38,029 bases of DNA, from assembly GCA_016192825.1 (NCBI GenBank), contig JACPTK010000029.1, positions 1 to 38,029 on the forward strand, given 5' to 3'. Made by a program: the position numbers and the translations under genes. Each line of letters opens with the position of its first letter. Positions within the stretch are counted from its first letter, which is position 1. Below the pieces are notes generated by a model. The model was not told the DNA's origin and searched no databases. It saw only the letters and a list, made by a program, of their open reading frames with translations. This document shows, piece by piece, positions 30,745 through 38,029 of this stretch. Source of the stretch: Betaproteobacteria bacterium. Its GTDB lineage: Bacteria; Pseudomonadota; Gammaproteobacteria; Burkholderiales; SG8-41.

Positions 30745-31534
30745 GCGTGTCATGAAGGGGTTGCGCGGCATCGGCAACCACGTGGTCGGCGGTGTGTGGC
30801 GGCTCGGCTATGCGACCCGGTTTTTCCTGGTCACCCTTTTGAGATCGGCAACCAGCTTCCGCCGGTTCCGCGGCCTGACTTTCCGGGAAATCTATTTTGC
30901 CGGCGTGCTGTCGCTCATCATCATCATCGTCTCGGGCCTGTTCGTGGGCATGGTGCTGGCGCTCCAGGGCTACGAGACGTTGCAGAGGTACGGCTCGTCG
31001 GAGGCGGTCGGCACGCTGGTCGCGCTCTCGCTCGTGCGCGAGCTGGGGCCGGTGGTCGCGGCGCTGCTGTTCGCGAGCCGGGCGGGTTCCGCGATGACCG
31101 CGGAAATCGGGCTGATGAAGGCGACCGAGCAGATCTCGGCGATGGAGATGATGGCCGTGGACCCGATCGCGCGCGTCATCGGGCCGCGATTCTGGGGCGG
31201 CGTGATCTCGATGCCGCTGCTCGCCGCGATTTTCAGCGCGATGGGGGTGTTCGGCGGCTACCTGATCGCGGTGGTGCTGATCGGGGTGGACGAAGGCGCG
31301 TTCTGGTCGCAGATGCAGAACGCCGTGGACTTCCGCGAGGACATCGTGAACGGCGTGATCAAGAGCGTGGTGTTCGGCGTGGCGGTGACCGCCATCTCGC
31401 TGTTCGAGGGTTACGACGCCCCGCCCACCGCGGAAGGCGTGTCGAGAGCGACCACGCGCACGGTGGTCACCTCCTCGCTCGCCATCCTCGGGCTGGATTT
31501 CATCCTCACCGCTTTCATGTTCAAGGGAGTCTAG
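30737..31534 (+). CDS. mlaE: MlaE: permease of the Mla phospholipid transporter
   Basis: This 265-aa inner-membrane MlaE/YrbE-family permease starts at GTG within the mlaF end. Five or so helices are visible, with signature blocks [44 protein letters not shown] and the C-terminal [19 protein letters not shown]. It forms the core dimer with MlaF and hexameric MlaD. It is followed 4 nt later by mlaD. Confidence 0.96.
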   Translation: MPERVMKGLRGIGNHVVGGVWRLGYATRFFLVTLLRSATSFRRFRGLTFREIYFAGVLSLIIIIVSGLFVGMVLALQGYETLQRYGSSEAVGTLVALSLVRELGPVVAALLFASRAGSAMTAEIGLMKATEQISAMEMMAVDPIARVIGPRFWGGVISMPLLAAIFSAMGVFGGYLIAVVLIGVDEGAFWSQMQNAVDFREDIVNGVIKSVVFGVAVTAISLFEGYDAPPTAEGVSRATTRTVVTSSLAILGLDFILTAFMFKGV

Positions 31535-31538
31535 GCAC

Positions 31539-32012
31539 ATGGACAGAACCGTTCTCGACGCGTGGGTCGGCATCTTCGTCGTCGTCGGCATCGCCGCCCT
31601 GTTCATTCTCGCGCTCAAGGTCAGCAACTCCGGCACCACGTTCAGCACCGGCGAAACCTACCGGATCACCGCCGAGTTCGATAACATTGGCGGCCTGAAG
31701 GTGCGCGCGCCGGTGAAGAGCTCCGGCGTGGTGGTCGGCCGGGTGAGCGAGATCCAGTTCGACAGCAAGAAGTTCGTCGCGCGGGTGATCCTCACCCTCG
31801 ACAAGCGCTACGAGTTTCCGAAGGACACCTCGGTGTCCATCCTCACCTCGGGACTGCTCGGCGAGCAGTACATCGGCCTCGAGGCGGGTGGCGACACCGC
31901 AATGCTCAAGGACGGCGACTCGCTCAAGCTCACGCAATCCGCCGTGGTGCTGGAGAAGCTGATCGGGCAGTTCCTCTACAATAAGGCCGCGGAAGGCGGG
32001 ACCACCAAGTAG
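31539..32012 (+). CDS. mlaD: MlaD: MCE-domain lipid-binding subunit
   Basis: This 157-aa protein has an N-terminal membrane helix (about 8-27) and one MCE domain (about 40-120: 'YRITAEFDNIGGLKVRAPVKSSGVVVGRVSEI', 'SILTSGLLGEQYIGLEAGG'). MlaD hexamers form a periplasmic ring through which lipid passes between MlaC and MlaE. Length is slightly short but normal for betaproteobacterial MlaD. The stop codon overlaps the first unit of heptamer array H12 by one base. Confidence 0.95.
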   Translation: MDRTVLDAWVGIFVVVGIAALFILALKVSNSGTTFSTGETYRITAEFDNIGGLKVRAPVKSSGVVVGRVSEIQFDSKKFVARVILTLDKRYEFPKDTSVSILTSGLLGEQYIGLEAGGDTAMLKDGDSLKLTQSAVVLEKLIGQFLYNKAAEGGTTK

Positions 32013-32102
32013 TGTTCAGTGCTGAGTGCTGAGTGCTGAGTGCTGAGTGCTGAGTGCTGAGTGCTGAGTGCCGAGTGCTGAGTGACGAGTGCTGAGTGAC
32101 GA
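32012..32102. repeat. Heptamer array H12 (13 units)
   Basis: GTGTTCA, seven GTGCTGA, GTGCCGA, GTGCTGA, GTGACGA, GTGCTGA, GTGACGA, all in phase. It begins at the last base of mlaD and ends 21 nt before the mlaC ATG. It uses the same main heptamer as H9, 13 kb away, on the same strand of the window. Confidence 0.97.
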
Positions 32103-32123
32103 GTGAAAGGGACGAGTGATCCG

Positions 32124-32762
32124 ATGACCAGGAAATTATTGTTCGGGCTTTTGGGTTTGCTGTGGCTGGCGGGGGCGCCGGCGCGCGCGGCGGAAATCAC
32201 GGCGCCCGACGCGCTGGCAAAAAGCGTGACGGACGAAGTGCTGGCGGTGCTGCGGTCGGACAAGGACATCCAGGCGGGCAACGTGAGGAAAGTGGTGGAC
32301 CTCGTCGAGAAAATGGTCCTGCCGCATTTCGATTTCGTCCGGATGACGCGGCTCGCGGTGGGCGTGAACTGGCGCAAGGCGAGCCCGGAGCAGCAGAAGT
32401 CGCTGGTCGAGGAATTCCGGGCGCTGCTGGTGCATACCTATTCCGCGACGTTCGTGGCCTACCGCGACCAGAAGCTCGAGTACCGGCCGCTGCGCATGCA
32501 GCCCGGCGACACGGAGGTGGTGGTCAAGTCGCTGGTCAACCAGCCCGGCGGCAAGCCGGTCACCGTGGATTACCGGATGGAGAAGTCCACCGACGGCTGG
32601 AAGGTCTACGACGTGGTGGTGGGGGACCTGAGCCTGGTGCAGAACTACCGCGGCAGTTTCGAGACCGAGGTGCGCAAGGGCGGCATCGAGGGGCTGATCA
32701 AGGCGCTTGTCGACAAGAACAAGCAGCTCGCCGCGGGGCAGACCTCGACAGCCGCGAAATGA
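32124..32762 (+). CDS. mlaC: MlaC: periplasmic phospholipid shuttle
   Basis: This 212-aa protein has a signal peptide (MTRKLLFGLLGLLWLAGAPARAAE) and the MlaC/Ttg2D domain ('HFDFVRMTRLAVGVNWRKASPEQQKSLVEEFRALLVHTYSATFVAY', 'WKVYDVVVGDLSLVQNYRGSF'). It carries phospholipid between the outer-membrane MlaA complex and MlaFEDB. ATG 32124 is preferred because it begins the signal peptide; an in-frame GTG at 32103 lies at the end of the repeat array. The stop overlaps mlaB (ATGA). MlaA is not in the window. Confidence 0.95.
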   Translation: MTRKLLFGLLGLLWLAGAPARAAEITAPDALAKSVTDEVLAVLRSDKDIQAGNVRKVVDLVEKMVLPHFDFVRMTRLAVGVNWRKASPEQQKSLVEEFRALLVHTYSATFVAYRDQKLEYRPLRMQPGDTEVVVKSLVNQPGGKPVTVDYRMEKSTDGWKVYDVVVGDLSLVQNYRGSFETEVRKGGIEGLIKALVDKNKQLAAGQTSTAAK

Positions 32763-33040
32763 TTTCCTGCGACGGCGGCCGCTGCACCGTGCAAGGGCCG
32801 ATTACCCTTGACAACACGGTGGCGTTGCTCGCCCGGGGCAACGAATTGTTCGCGATCCCGCAGGTCACGGTCGATCTCGGCGCCGTCACGGAGGTGGACT
32901 CCTCCGCGTTGAGCCTGCTCCTCGAGTGGCGGCGGGAAGCCGGCCGCCACGGCCGCACGATCCGCTACCTTAACCTGCCGGCCAACCTCAAGAGCCTGGC
33001 CCAGCTCTACGGCGTCACTGAACTGCTCGGTAATGAGTAA
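32759..33040 (+). CDS. mlaB: MlaB: STAS-domain subunit of the Mla transporter
   Basis: This 93-aa STAS-domain protein has the core 'QVTVDLGAVTEVDSSALSLLLEWRREAGRHGRTIRYLNLP' (about 39-78). MlaB binds MlaF and stabilises the complex. Start ATG overlaps the mlaC stop by 4 nt. The last codons (Gly-Asn-Glu and the stop) are encoded by the first units of heptamer array H13, so the C-terminus has been shaped by the repeat. Confidence 0.92.
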   Translation: MISCDGGRCTVQGPITLDNTVALLARGNELFAIPQVTVDLGAVTEVDSSALSLLLEWRREAGRHGRTIRYLNLPANLKSLAQLYGVTELLGNE

Positions 33041-33100
33041 TGGGTAATGGGCAGTAGTTTCTGGGTGGTTTTACTCATCACCCATCACCCATCACCCATC
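33029..33100. repeat. Heptamer array H13, inverted arms
   Basis: The left arm is GGTAATG, AGTAATG, GGTAATG (33029-33049). The right arm is ACTCATC and three ACCCATC (33073-33100), complementary to the left. The mlaB stop (33038-33040) is inside the left arm. The right arm ends 9 nt before the yadG-like ATG, leaving no ribosome site. Confidence 0.93.
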
Positions 33101-33109
33101 ACGCGCTGA

Positions 33110-34102
33110 ATGGTTCCGGCTATCCAGGTCGAGAAGGTCTCGAAGCATTATGGCGCGCTGCGGGCGCTCGACGAAGTCAGCCTGACGGTCGAGCGGGGCG
33201 AGTTCTTCGGGCTGCTCGGGCCGAACGGCGCGGGCAAGACCACGCTCATCAACATCCTGGCCGGCCTCGTGCTTGCCACGCGCGGCGGCGCGCGGGTGAT
33301 GGGGCACGACGTCGTTCGCCAATATCGCGAGGCGCGGCGGGCGCTGGGCGTGGTGCCGCAGGAGCTGGTGTTCGACCCGTTCTTCACGGTGCGGGAAGCG
33401 CTGGCGTTCCAGTCCGGCTATTTCGGGCTGCGGCACAACCAGGACTGGATAGACGAGGTGATGCACCACCTCGATCTCGCCGCCAGGGCGGAAACCAACA
33501 TGCGGGCGCTGTCGGGCGGCATGAAACGGCGGGTCCTGGTGGCGCAGGCGCTGGTGCACAAGCCGCCGGTCATCGTGCTCGACGAGCCGACCGCGGGCGT
33601 GGACGTCGAGTTGCGGCAGGCGTTGTGGCGGTTCGTCCGCCGGCTCAATCAGGACGGCCATACGATCGTGCTGACCACCCACTACCTGGAGGAAGCGGAA
33701 GCGCTGTGCGGGCGCATCGCCATGCTCAAGCAGGGCCGCGTCGTTGCGCTCGACACCACGCAGAACCTGCTGCGCCGGCATTCGGGGTGCTACCTCGAAC
33801 TGCGGCTCCAGCCGGACCGGTTGCCCGGGACGCTGGCGCCGCTCGTCACCCAGCGGCGCGAGGGCGGTTACCGTCTCGCGCTGCGCGACTACAACGAAGT
33901 CGAGCGCGTGATCGCCGAGCTGCGCGCGGCAGGCCTCGGGATCCAGGACCTGGAAGTGATGCAGCCGGACCTGGAGGAGATATTCGTGCAGATCATGCGC
34001 GGCGCGGACGGACAGGAGAGCGGAGACGATAGGCGAAAGACGATGGACGAAAGGCGGGGGCAGGACGGCGCCTTGCACGAGCCAATCGAGAAGATACGAT
34101 GA
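33110..34102 (+). CDS. yadG: YadG-like ABC exporter ATPase with repeat-derived tail
   Basis: This 330-aa ATPase has Walker A GPNGAGKTTL, signature LSGGMKRRVLVAQAL, Walker B VIVLDEPTAGVD and switch His in TTHYLEE. It pairs with the permease at 34152-34934. The normal family end is at about residue 302 (DLEEIFVQIMRG). The last 28 or so residues (GQESGDDRRKTMDERRGQ...) are encoded by phased heptamers of array H14, an apparent overwriting of the original stop region. No ribosome site precedes the ATG, which follows H13 closely. Substrate unknown; family members are multidrug/lipid-type exporters. Confidence 0.92.
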   Translation: MVPAIQVEKVSKHYGALRALDEVSLTVERGEFFGLLGPNGAGKTTLINILAGLVLATRGGARVMGHDVVRQYREARRALGVVPQELVFDPFFTVREALAFQSGYFGLRHNQDWIDEVMHHLDLAARAETNMRALSGGMKRRVLVAQALVHKPPVIVLDEPTAGVDVELRQALWRFVRRLNQDGHTIVLTTHYLEEAEALCGRIAMLKQGRVVALDTTQNLLRRHSGCYLELRLQPDRLPGTLAPLVTQRREGGYRLALRDYNEVERVIAELRAAGLGIQDLEVMQPDLEEIFVQIMRGADGQESGDDRRKTMDERRGQDGALHEPIEKIR

Positions 34103-34141
34103 AGGTCGTCATCCGTCTCTTGTCTCTCGCCTGGCGCCTCT
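34015..34141. repeat. Heptamer array H14, inverted arms, partly inside yadG
   Basis: The left arm is GGAGAGC, GGAGACG, ATAGGCG, AAAGACG, ATGGACG, AAAGGCG (34015-34056). The right arm is CGTCATC, CGTCTCT, TGTCTCT, CGCCTGG, CGCCTCT (34107-34141), complementary to it. The left arm lies in the yadG coding region and the right arm ends 10 nt before the yadH ATG. Confidence 0.85.
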
Positions 34142-34151
34142 CGGTGCGGCC

Positions 34152-34934
34152 ATGAGCATTCCTTCGACTTACCATCCCTTGCAGGGCTTCTATACCCTGT
34201 TTCGCAAGGAATGGCTGCGCTTCTGGAAGGTGAACGTGCAGACGATCCTGGCGCCGGTGCTCACCGCGCTGCTGTTCCTCGTCGTCTTCGCCTACTCGCT
34301 GCGCGGGCGCGTCGAGATCTTTCCCGGCGTCGACTACGCCGCGTTCCTGGTGCCGGGCCTGGCGATGATGTCGGTCCTGCAAAACGCGTTCGCGAACAGC
34401 GCTTCCAGCCTGATGCAATCGAAGATGACGGGCAACATCATCTTCGTGCTGCTGCCCCCCCTGTCGCACCCGGAGTTCTTCTCGGCCTACCTGCTGGCCG
34501 CGGTGGCCCGCGGCGTAATCGTCGGGGCCGGGGTCTTCCTGGCGACGGTATGGTTCGTGGACCTGCGGGTGGAGCACCCGTTGTGGGCGGTGGTCTTCGG
34601 CTTCGCCGGCAGCGGCGTCATGGGGACGCTCGGCATCATCGCCGGCATCCATTCGGACAAGGTGGACGAGCTGGCGGCGTTCCAGAACTTCATCATCCTG
34701 CCGCTCACCTTCCTCTCCGGCGTGTTCTACTCGATCCACTCGCTGCCGCCGTTCTGGCAGGCGCTGTCCCACTTCAACCCGATCTTCTACATGGTGGACG
34801 GTTTTCGCTACGGGTTTTTCGGACAGAGCGACGTCTCGCCCTGGCTATCCCTCGCGATTGTCGCGACGAGTTTTTTCGCCTTGTCATTTTTCACCTTGTG
34901 GCTGTTGCGCGCGGGATATAAGCTCCGCCATTGA
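34152..34934 (+). CDS. yadH: YadH-like ABC-2 exporter permease
   Basis: This 260-aa ABC-2 permease has six helices. Conserved blocks include 'TLFRKEWLRFWKVNVQTILAPVLTALLFLVVF', 'FLVPGLAMMSVLQNAFANSASSLMQSKMTGN' and 'LPLTFLSGVFYSIHSLPPFWQALSHFNPIFYMVDGFRYGFFG'. It pairs with the upstream ATPase. The yadGH pair between mlaB and ibaG is a known betaproteobacterial arrangement. A membrane efflux role is inferred from the family. Confidence 0.93.
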   Translation: MSIPSTYHPLQGFYTLFRKEWLRFWKVNVQTILAPVLTALLFLVVFAYSLRGRVEIFPGVDYAAFLVPGLAMMSVLQNAFANSASSLMQSKMTGNIIFVLLPPLSHPEFFSAYLLAAVARGVIVGAGVFLATVWFVDLRVEHPLWAVVFGFAGSGVMGTLGIIAGIHSDKVDELAAFQNFIILPLTFLSGVFYSIHSLPPFWQALSHFNPIFYMVDGFRYGFFGQSDVSPWLSLAIVATSFFALSFFTLWLLRAGYKLRH

Positions 34935-34945
34935 CCTGCAACTGC

Positions 34946-35054
34946 GTGATTCGTGATTGGTGATTCGTGAACCGTGAGCCGTGAGCCGTGAATCGATGAA
35001 GCCACTTTCACGAGCGGGAGATCGCCGGATCGCGGATCACCGATCACGGCTCAC
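34946..35054. repeat. Heptamer array H15, inverted arms
   Basis: The left arm has seven units (GTGATTC, GTGATTG, GTGATTC, GTGAACC, GTGAGCC twice, GTGAATC; 34946-34994). The right arm is CGGATCG, GGATCAC, CGATCAC, GGCTCAC (35027-35054), followed by GCCTTTC. It fills the yadH-ibaG gap. Confidence 0.93.
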
Positions 35055-35072
35055 GCCTTTCGGAGAATGCAT

Positions 35073-35315
35073 GTGATCAATCCCGAGCAAATCCAGGACT
35101 GGATCAAGAACGGCCTCGCCTGCGAGCACGTGGAGGTGCGGGGCGACGGGCACCATTTCGAGGCGGTGATCGTGAGCCCGGCGTTCCGCGGCAAGTCGCG
35201 CGTGCAGCAGCACCAGCTGGTTTACGCGGCGCTCGGCGAGCGCATGCGGGCCGAGATCCACGCGCTGTCGATGCTGACTTACACCCCCGAGGACTGGGCC
35301 GCGCAGAATTCGTAG
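35073..35315 (+). CDS. ibaG: IbaG: BolA-family protein
   Basis: This 80-aa BolA-like protein has the family core 'VRGDGHHFEAVIVSPAFRGKSRVQQHQLVYAALGERMRAEIHALSMLTYTPEDW'. BolA/IbaG proteins bind monothiol glutaredoxin and iron-sulfur clusters; IbaG is linked to acid stress and envelope homeostasis. GTG 35073 is preferred as start because GGAG (35062-35065) is 7 nt upstream and homologues begin MxxPEQ; ATG 35067 would leave only one base between GGAG and the start. It sits between the Mla/YadGH genes and murA, as in many proteobacteria. Confidence 0.92.
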   Translation: MINPEQIQDWIKNGLACEHVEVRGDGHHFEAVIVSPAFRGKSRVQQHQLVYAALGERMRAEIHALSMLTYTPEDWAAQNS

Positions 35316-36602
<1,287 letters not shown>

Positions 36603-36608
36603 ATGCAA

Positions 36609-36834
36609 AATTGAACCGCCAAGACACTAAGAGCGCGTAACAAAATGACCTGCCCTACTACTTTACTCCCCTCCTTTTCAAGGAGGGGTGGATGCGAAGC
36701 AGACGGGGTGGTTACGTGGGCGCGCTTGCTCCCACCACCCCGCCCGCTGGCGCGGGCACCCCTCCTCGGGCAGGAGGGGAATTCATTTTGTTACATGCTC
36801 TAAGAGAAACCAGAACGACAATTGAACCGCCAAG
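36609..36834. repeat. 15-bp direct repeats flanking a 22-bp inverted-repeat element
   Basis: AATTGAACCGCCAAG occurs at 36609-36623 and again at 36820-36834. Between them, CTAAGAGCGCGTAACAAAATGA (36627-36648) and its near-complement (36783-36804, 19 of 22 positions) form terminal inverted repeats around the G4 doublet. The whole resembles a small non-autonomous element. It accounts for most of the gap after murA. Confidence 0.75.
36668..36779. repeat. REPIN-like doublet G4
   Basis: The first unit is CCCCTCCT-loop-AGGAGGGG (from 36668) then a variable stem and CGGGGTGGTTA. The second, inverted, is ACCACCCCG, a variable CCCGC/GCGGG stem, and CCCCTCCT-CGGGC-AGGAGGGG to 36779. Same design as G2 and G3. 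Confidence 0.88.
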
Positions 36835-36848
36835 CACGCCAAGTGCCG

Positions 36849-36922
36849 TTAAAGCCGGACGCGCCGCGCCGGTTTAACTCCGCGTGTTGGAACGGACGAA
36901 TTGATCGCCGCTCAACGCGCGG
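36849..36922. repeat. Two-hairpin element D2
   Basis: Read on the minus strand it matches D1 (27587-27678) through about 60 bases, including GTCCGTTCCAAC and CGGCGATC. Hairpin one pairs CCGCGTGTTG (36880-36889) with CAACGCGCGG (36913-36922), one mismatch. Hairpin two pairs TTAAAGCCGG (36849-36858) with CCGGTTTAA (36869-36877), with one unpaired base. Confidence 0.8.
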
Positions 36923-36934
36923 TTTGGAGCCCCC

Positions 36935-37348
36935 ATGAGTGCGGATAGACGCAGTTCCAAAGGGCGGAAGAGGTTGCCGGCCAAGTCATTGTTGGTCCAT
37001 AAACGCCGGCGATCTCGAACAGTCGAACCTGACGTCGAGCCACTTACCCGAGCGCAGCTGCGAGAAATTCGCCGTCGAGTCACGGACATGGATGATCCTA
37101 CGCGGTATCTCCTGGTGTCAGAATTCACTCCTCGGTTCAAGCTCTACTACAACGTCACGGATGACGTGTTCGCGATGAACGAGCCAAAAGGCGGTACGCT
37201 CTTCAAGAGGCGACGGACCGCAGTTGCGGTGCAGCGATTGCTGCGCCCGAGCGTTCGAATCGTGCGCTGCACGAGCAGGCGCAAGGAGGGCGTTACCGTG
37301 CCCGTGCTCCCGAAGCGTTTGCGGCGACTTACGCGACGCCGAAAGTGA
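36935..37348 (+). CDS. Small basic protein of unknown function
   Basis: This 137-aa protein is very Arg/Lys-rich at both ends (MSADRRSSKGRKRLP...; ...LPKRLRRLTRRRK). Its more ordinary centre is 'DMDDPTRYLLVSEFTPRFKLYYNVTDDVFAMNEPKGGTLFKRRRTAVAVQRLL' (about 51-103). GGAG 6 nt upstream of the ATG supports the start. It is followed 10 nt later by another small gene, so the two form an operon. I do not recognise either. The break from conserved synteny after murA and the flanking repeats suggest accessory DNA. Nucleic-acid binding is possible from the charge but unproven. Confidence 0.75.
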   Translation: MSADRRSSKGRKRLPAKSLLVHKRRRSRTVEPDVEPLTRAQLREIRRRVTDMDDPTRYLLVSEFTPRFKLYYNVTDDVFAMNEPKGGTLFKRRRTAVAVQRLLRPSVRIVRCTSRRKEGVTVPVLPKRLRRLTRRRK

Positions 37349-37358
37349 AAGGATGAGA

Positions 37359-37721
37359 ATGGGGGATCTGGAAGACGACGAGCACCTCGACGTCTGTCAG
37401 AACATCGAGGTCGGGCTCAAGCGGCAATACGAGCTTCACGCCGACCTGACGGATTCCATTTGCATCTTTGCGCTGGAGAACGCAAAGATCGCAGTCCGCA
37501 AGCAATGCGGTTTCGCGAAGAATGAGCGGGTCACCGACCATGCGCTTGCGATAGGAATCATCGAGTGGTGTGCAGCGATAGGCATCGAGCGCATCGGCAA
37601 GATAAACAATCTCACGCTCGCCGAATACGTCGCCCGGATCGAGAAGATCAAGCGTTCGGTGATAAGGCATTCGGAATACGGTCCCAGGGCGTACTACGAA
37701 TTCATCAAGAACTTCGTGTAA
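37359..37721 (+). CDS. Small protein of unknown function
   Basis: This 120-aa protein starts MGDLEDDEHLDVCQNIEVGLKRQYELHADLTD, mostly helical. Start 37359 follows AAAGGA with 5-nt spacing; ATG 37353 overlaps the ribosome site and is less likely. Pattern 'ALENAKIAVRKQCGFAKNE' and 'LTLAEYVARIEKIKRSVIRHSEYGPRAYYEFIKNFV' suggests a compact helical bundle. It is coupled to the upstream basic protein gene. No known family recognised. Confidence 0.72.
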   Translation: MGDLEDDEHLDVCQNIEVGLKRQYELHADLTDSICIFALENAKIAVRKQCGFAKNERVTDHALAIGIIEWCAAIGIERIGKINNLTLAEYVARIEKIKRSVIRHSEYGPRAYYEFIKNFV

Positions 37722-38029
37722 CTCTCGTTTTTCGCGCAGGCGATGACAGCAGGGCTAACCGTGCAGCTTTGTTGGGCCAGATCATGAAGTCTTGGAGTAG
37801 CGGTGCTTCCGTTATCTGACCTTGAACCTGACCACCAGTACGTACTTGCAGAGGTGGGTAAGCTGTCCGATCCAGGAATTTCTTGGCGTCTTGGGTGTGC
37901 CAGGCCAAGCCTGGCTGATCTTGTGAACTGAAAGGAGTTTACCCTGTGAATTACCCGTTCAACAGGTAGCCAATCGAGCGCGTTGTCCGATCAATCGGCG
38001 GCGCGAAGCCTCGTGCGGCGAACATGTGA
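37722..38029. other. Right-edge region without a supported gene
   Basis: The last 308 nt hold no convincing ORF. Visible items are a perfect 7-bp hairpin GCCAGGC-CAA-GCCTGGC (37899-37915). There is also a good ribosome site AAGGAG (37932-37937) placed 8 nt before a GTG (37946) that opens only seven codons (MNYPFNR, then TAG). The same frame continues past the TAG to a TGA at the very last base. It could be a disrupted gene, a leader peptide, or chance. Confidence 0.4.

Noticed and set aside
36849-36922. Element D2 as an integron attC site
   Set aside because: RYYYAAC- and GTTRRRY-like heptamers occur, but on both strands they are in the wrong order relative to the hairpin, and no integrase or cassette array is seen.
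37705-37908. 67-codon minus-strand frame at the right edge
   Set aside because: No ribosome site, no recognisable pattern, and it overlaps the end of the better supported plus-strand gene.

Overview
The window is GC-rich, densely coded chromosomal DNA that looks betaproteobacterial (Nitrosomonadales- or Burkholderiales-like). The main reasons are the mlaFEDCB-yadGH-ibaG-murA synteny on the right and a complete MSHA-type (type IVa-like) pilus assembly cluster on the left. No rRNA, tRNA or CRISPR array was seen.

Layout: (1) 1-140 is the 5' end of a group II intron on the minus strand, running off the left edge. It sits directly behind the intrinsic terminator of a pilin gene (204-929) that has a very good sigma54 promoter. 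(2) 1166-2820 holds a TPR-like protein and an ABC-2 permease; 2960-4651 is a membrane histidine kinase. (3) 4767-6654 holds a vapBC toxin-antitoxin pair with a readable promoter/operator and a class III nucleotide cyclase with a duplicated C-terminal domain. (4) 6996-11621 is a type I secretion module (HlyD-type adaptor and ABC exporter) divergent from a small RTX protein that has its own sigma54 promoter. (5) 11840-12599 holds a DUF2283 protein and an antitoxin/ParE-type toxin pair. (6) 12688-25897 is the pilus machine, all on the minus strand: MshM-like ATPase, MshL secretin, MshN-like TPR protein, MshE motor, MshG platform, MshI (PilM+PilN fusion), MshJ, MshK/PilP-like protein and two minor pilins. 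A sigma54 response regulator and an ABC ATPase precede it. (7) 28588-29475 is a degenerate NAD-epimerase. (8) 29938-36602 is the Mla phospholipid-transport operon, YadGH exporter, IbaG and MurA. (9) 36935-37721 holds two unrecognised small genes.

The genes suggest a surface-adhesion programme. A sigma54 kinase/regulator pair could drive pilin and RTX expression, the MshE motor carries an N-terminal c-di-GMP-binding-type motif, and the T1SS exports the RTX protein. The outer-membrane T1SS partner is not in the window.

The most striking non-coding feature is that intergenic spaces are filled with short self-complementary repeats. At least 15 loci carry tandem arrays with a strict 7-base period. 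The heptamer differs from place to place (CTGCCAA, GTGCTGA, GTGATTA, CCAATCA, ACCCATC, GGATCAA and others). Arrays are often arranged as a left arm, a spacer and a reverse-complementary right arm, and several end at the same CGCCTTTC boundary. Some arrays overlap stop codons or the 3' ends of genes. Other repeat families include REPIN-like CCCCTCCT/AGGAGGGG doublets, TTGTCG-core palindromes, a two-hairpin element and a GGATTAACA inverted repeat.
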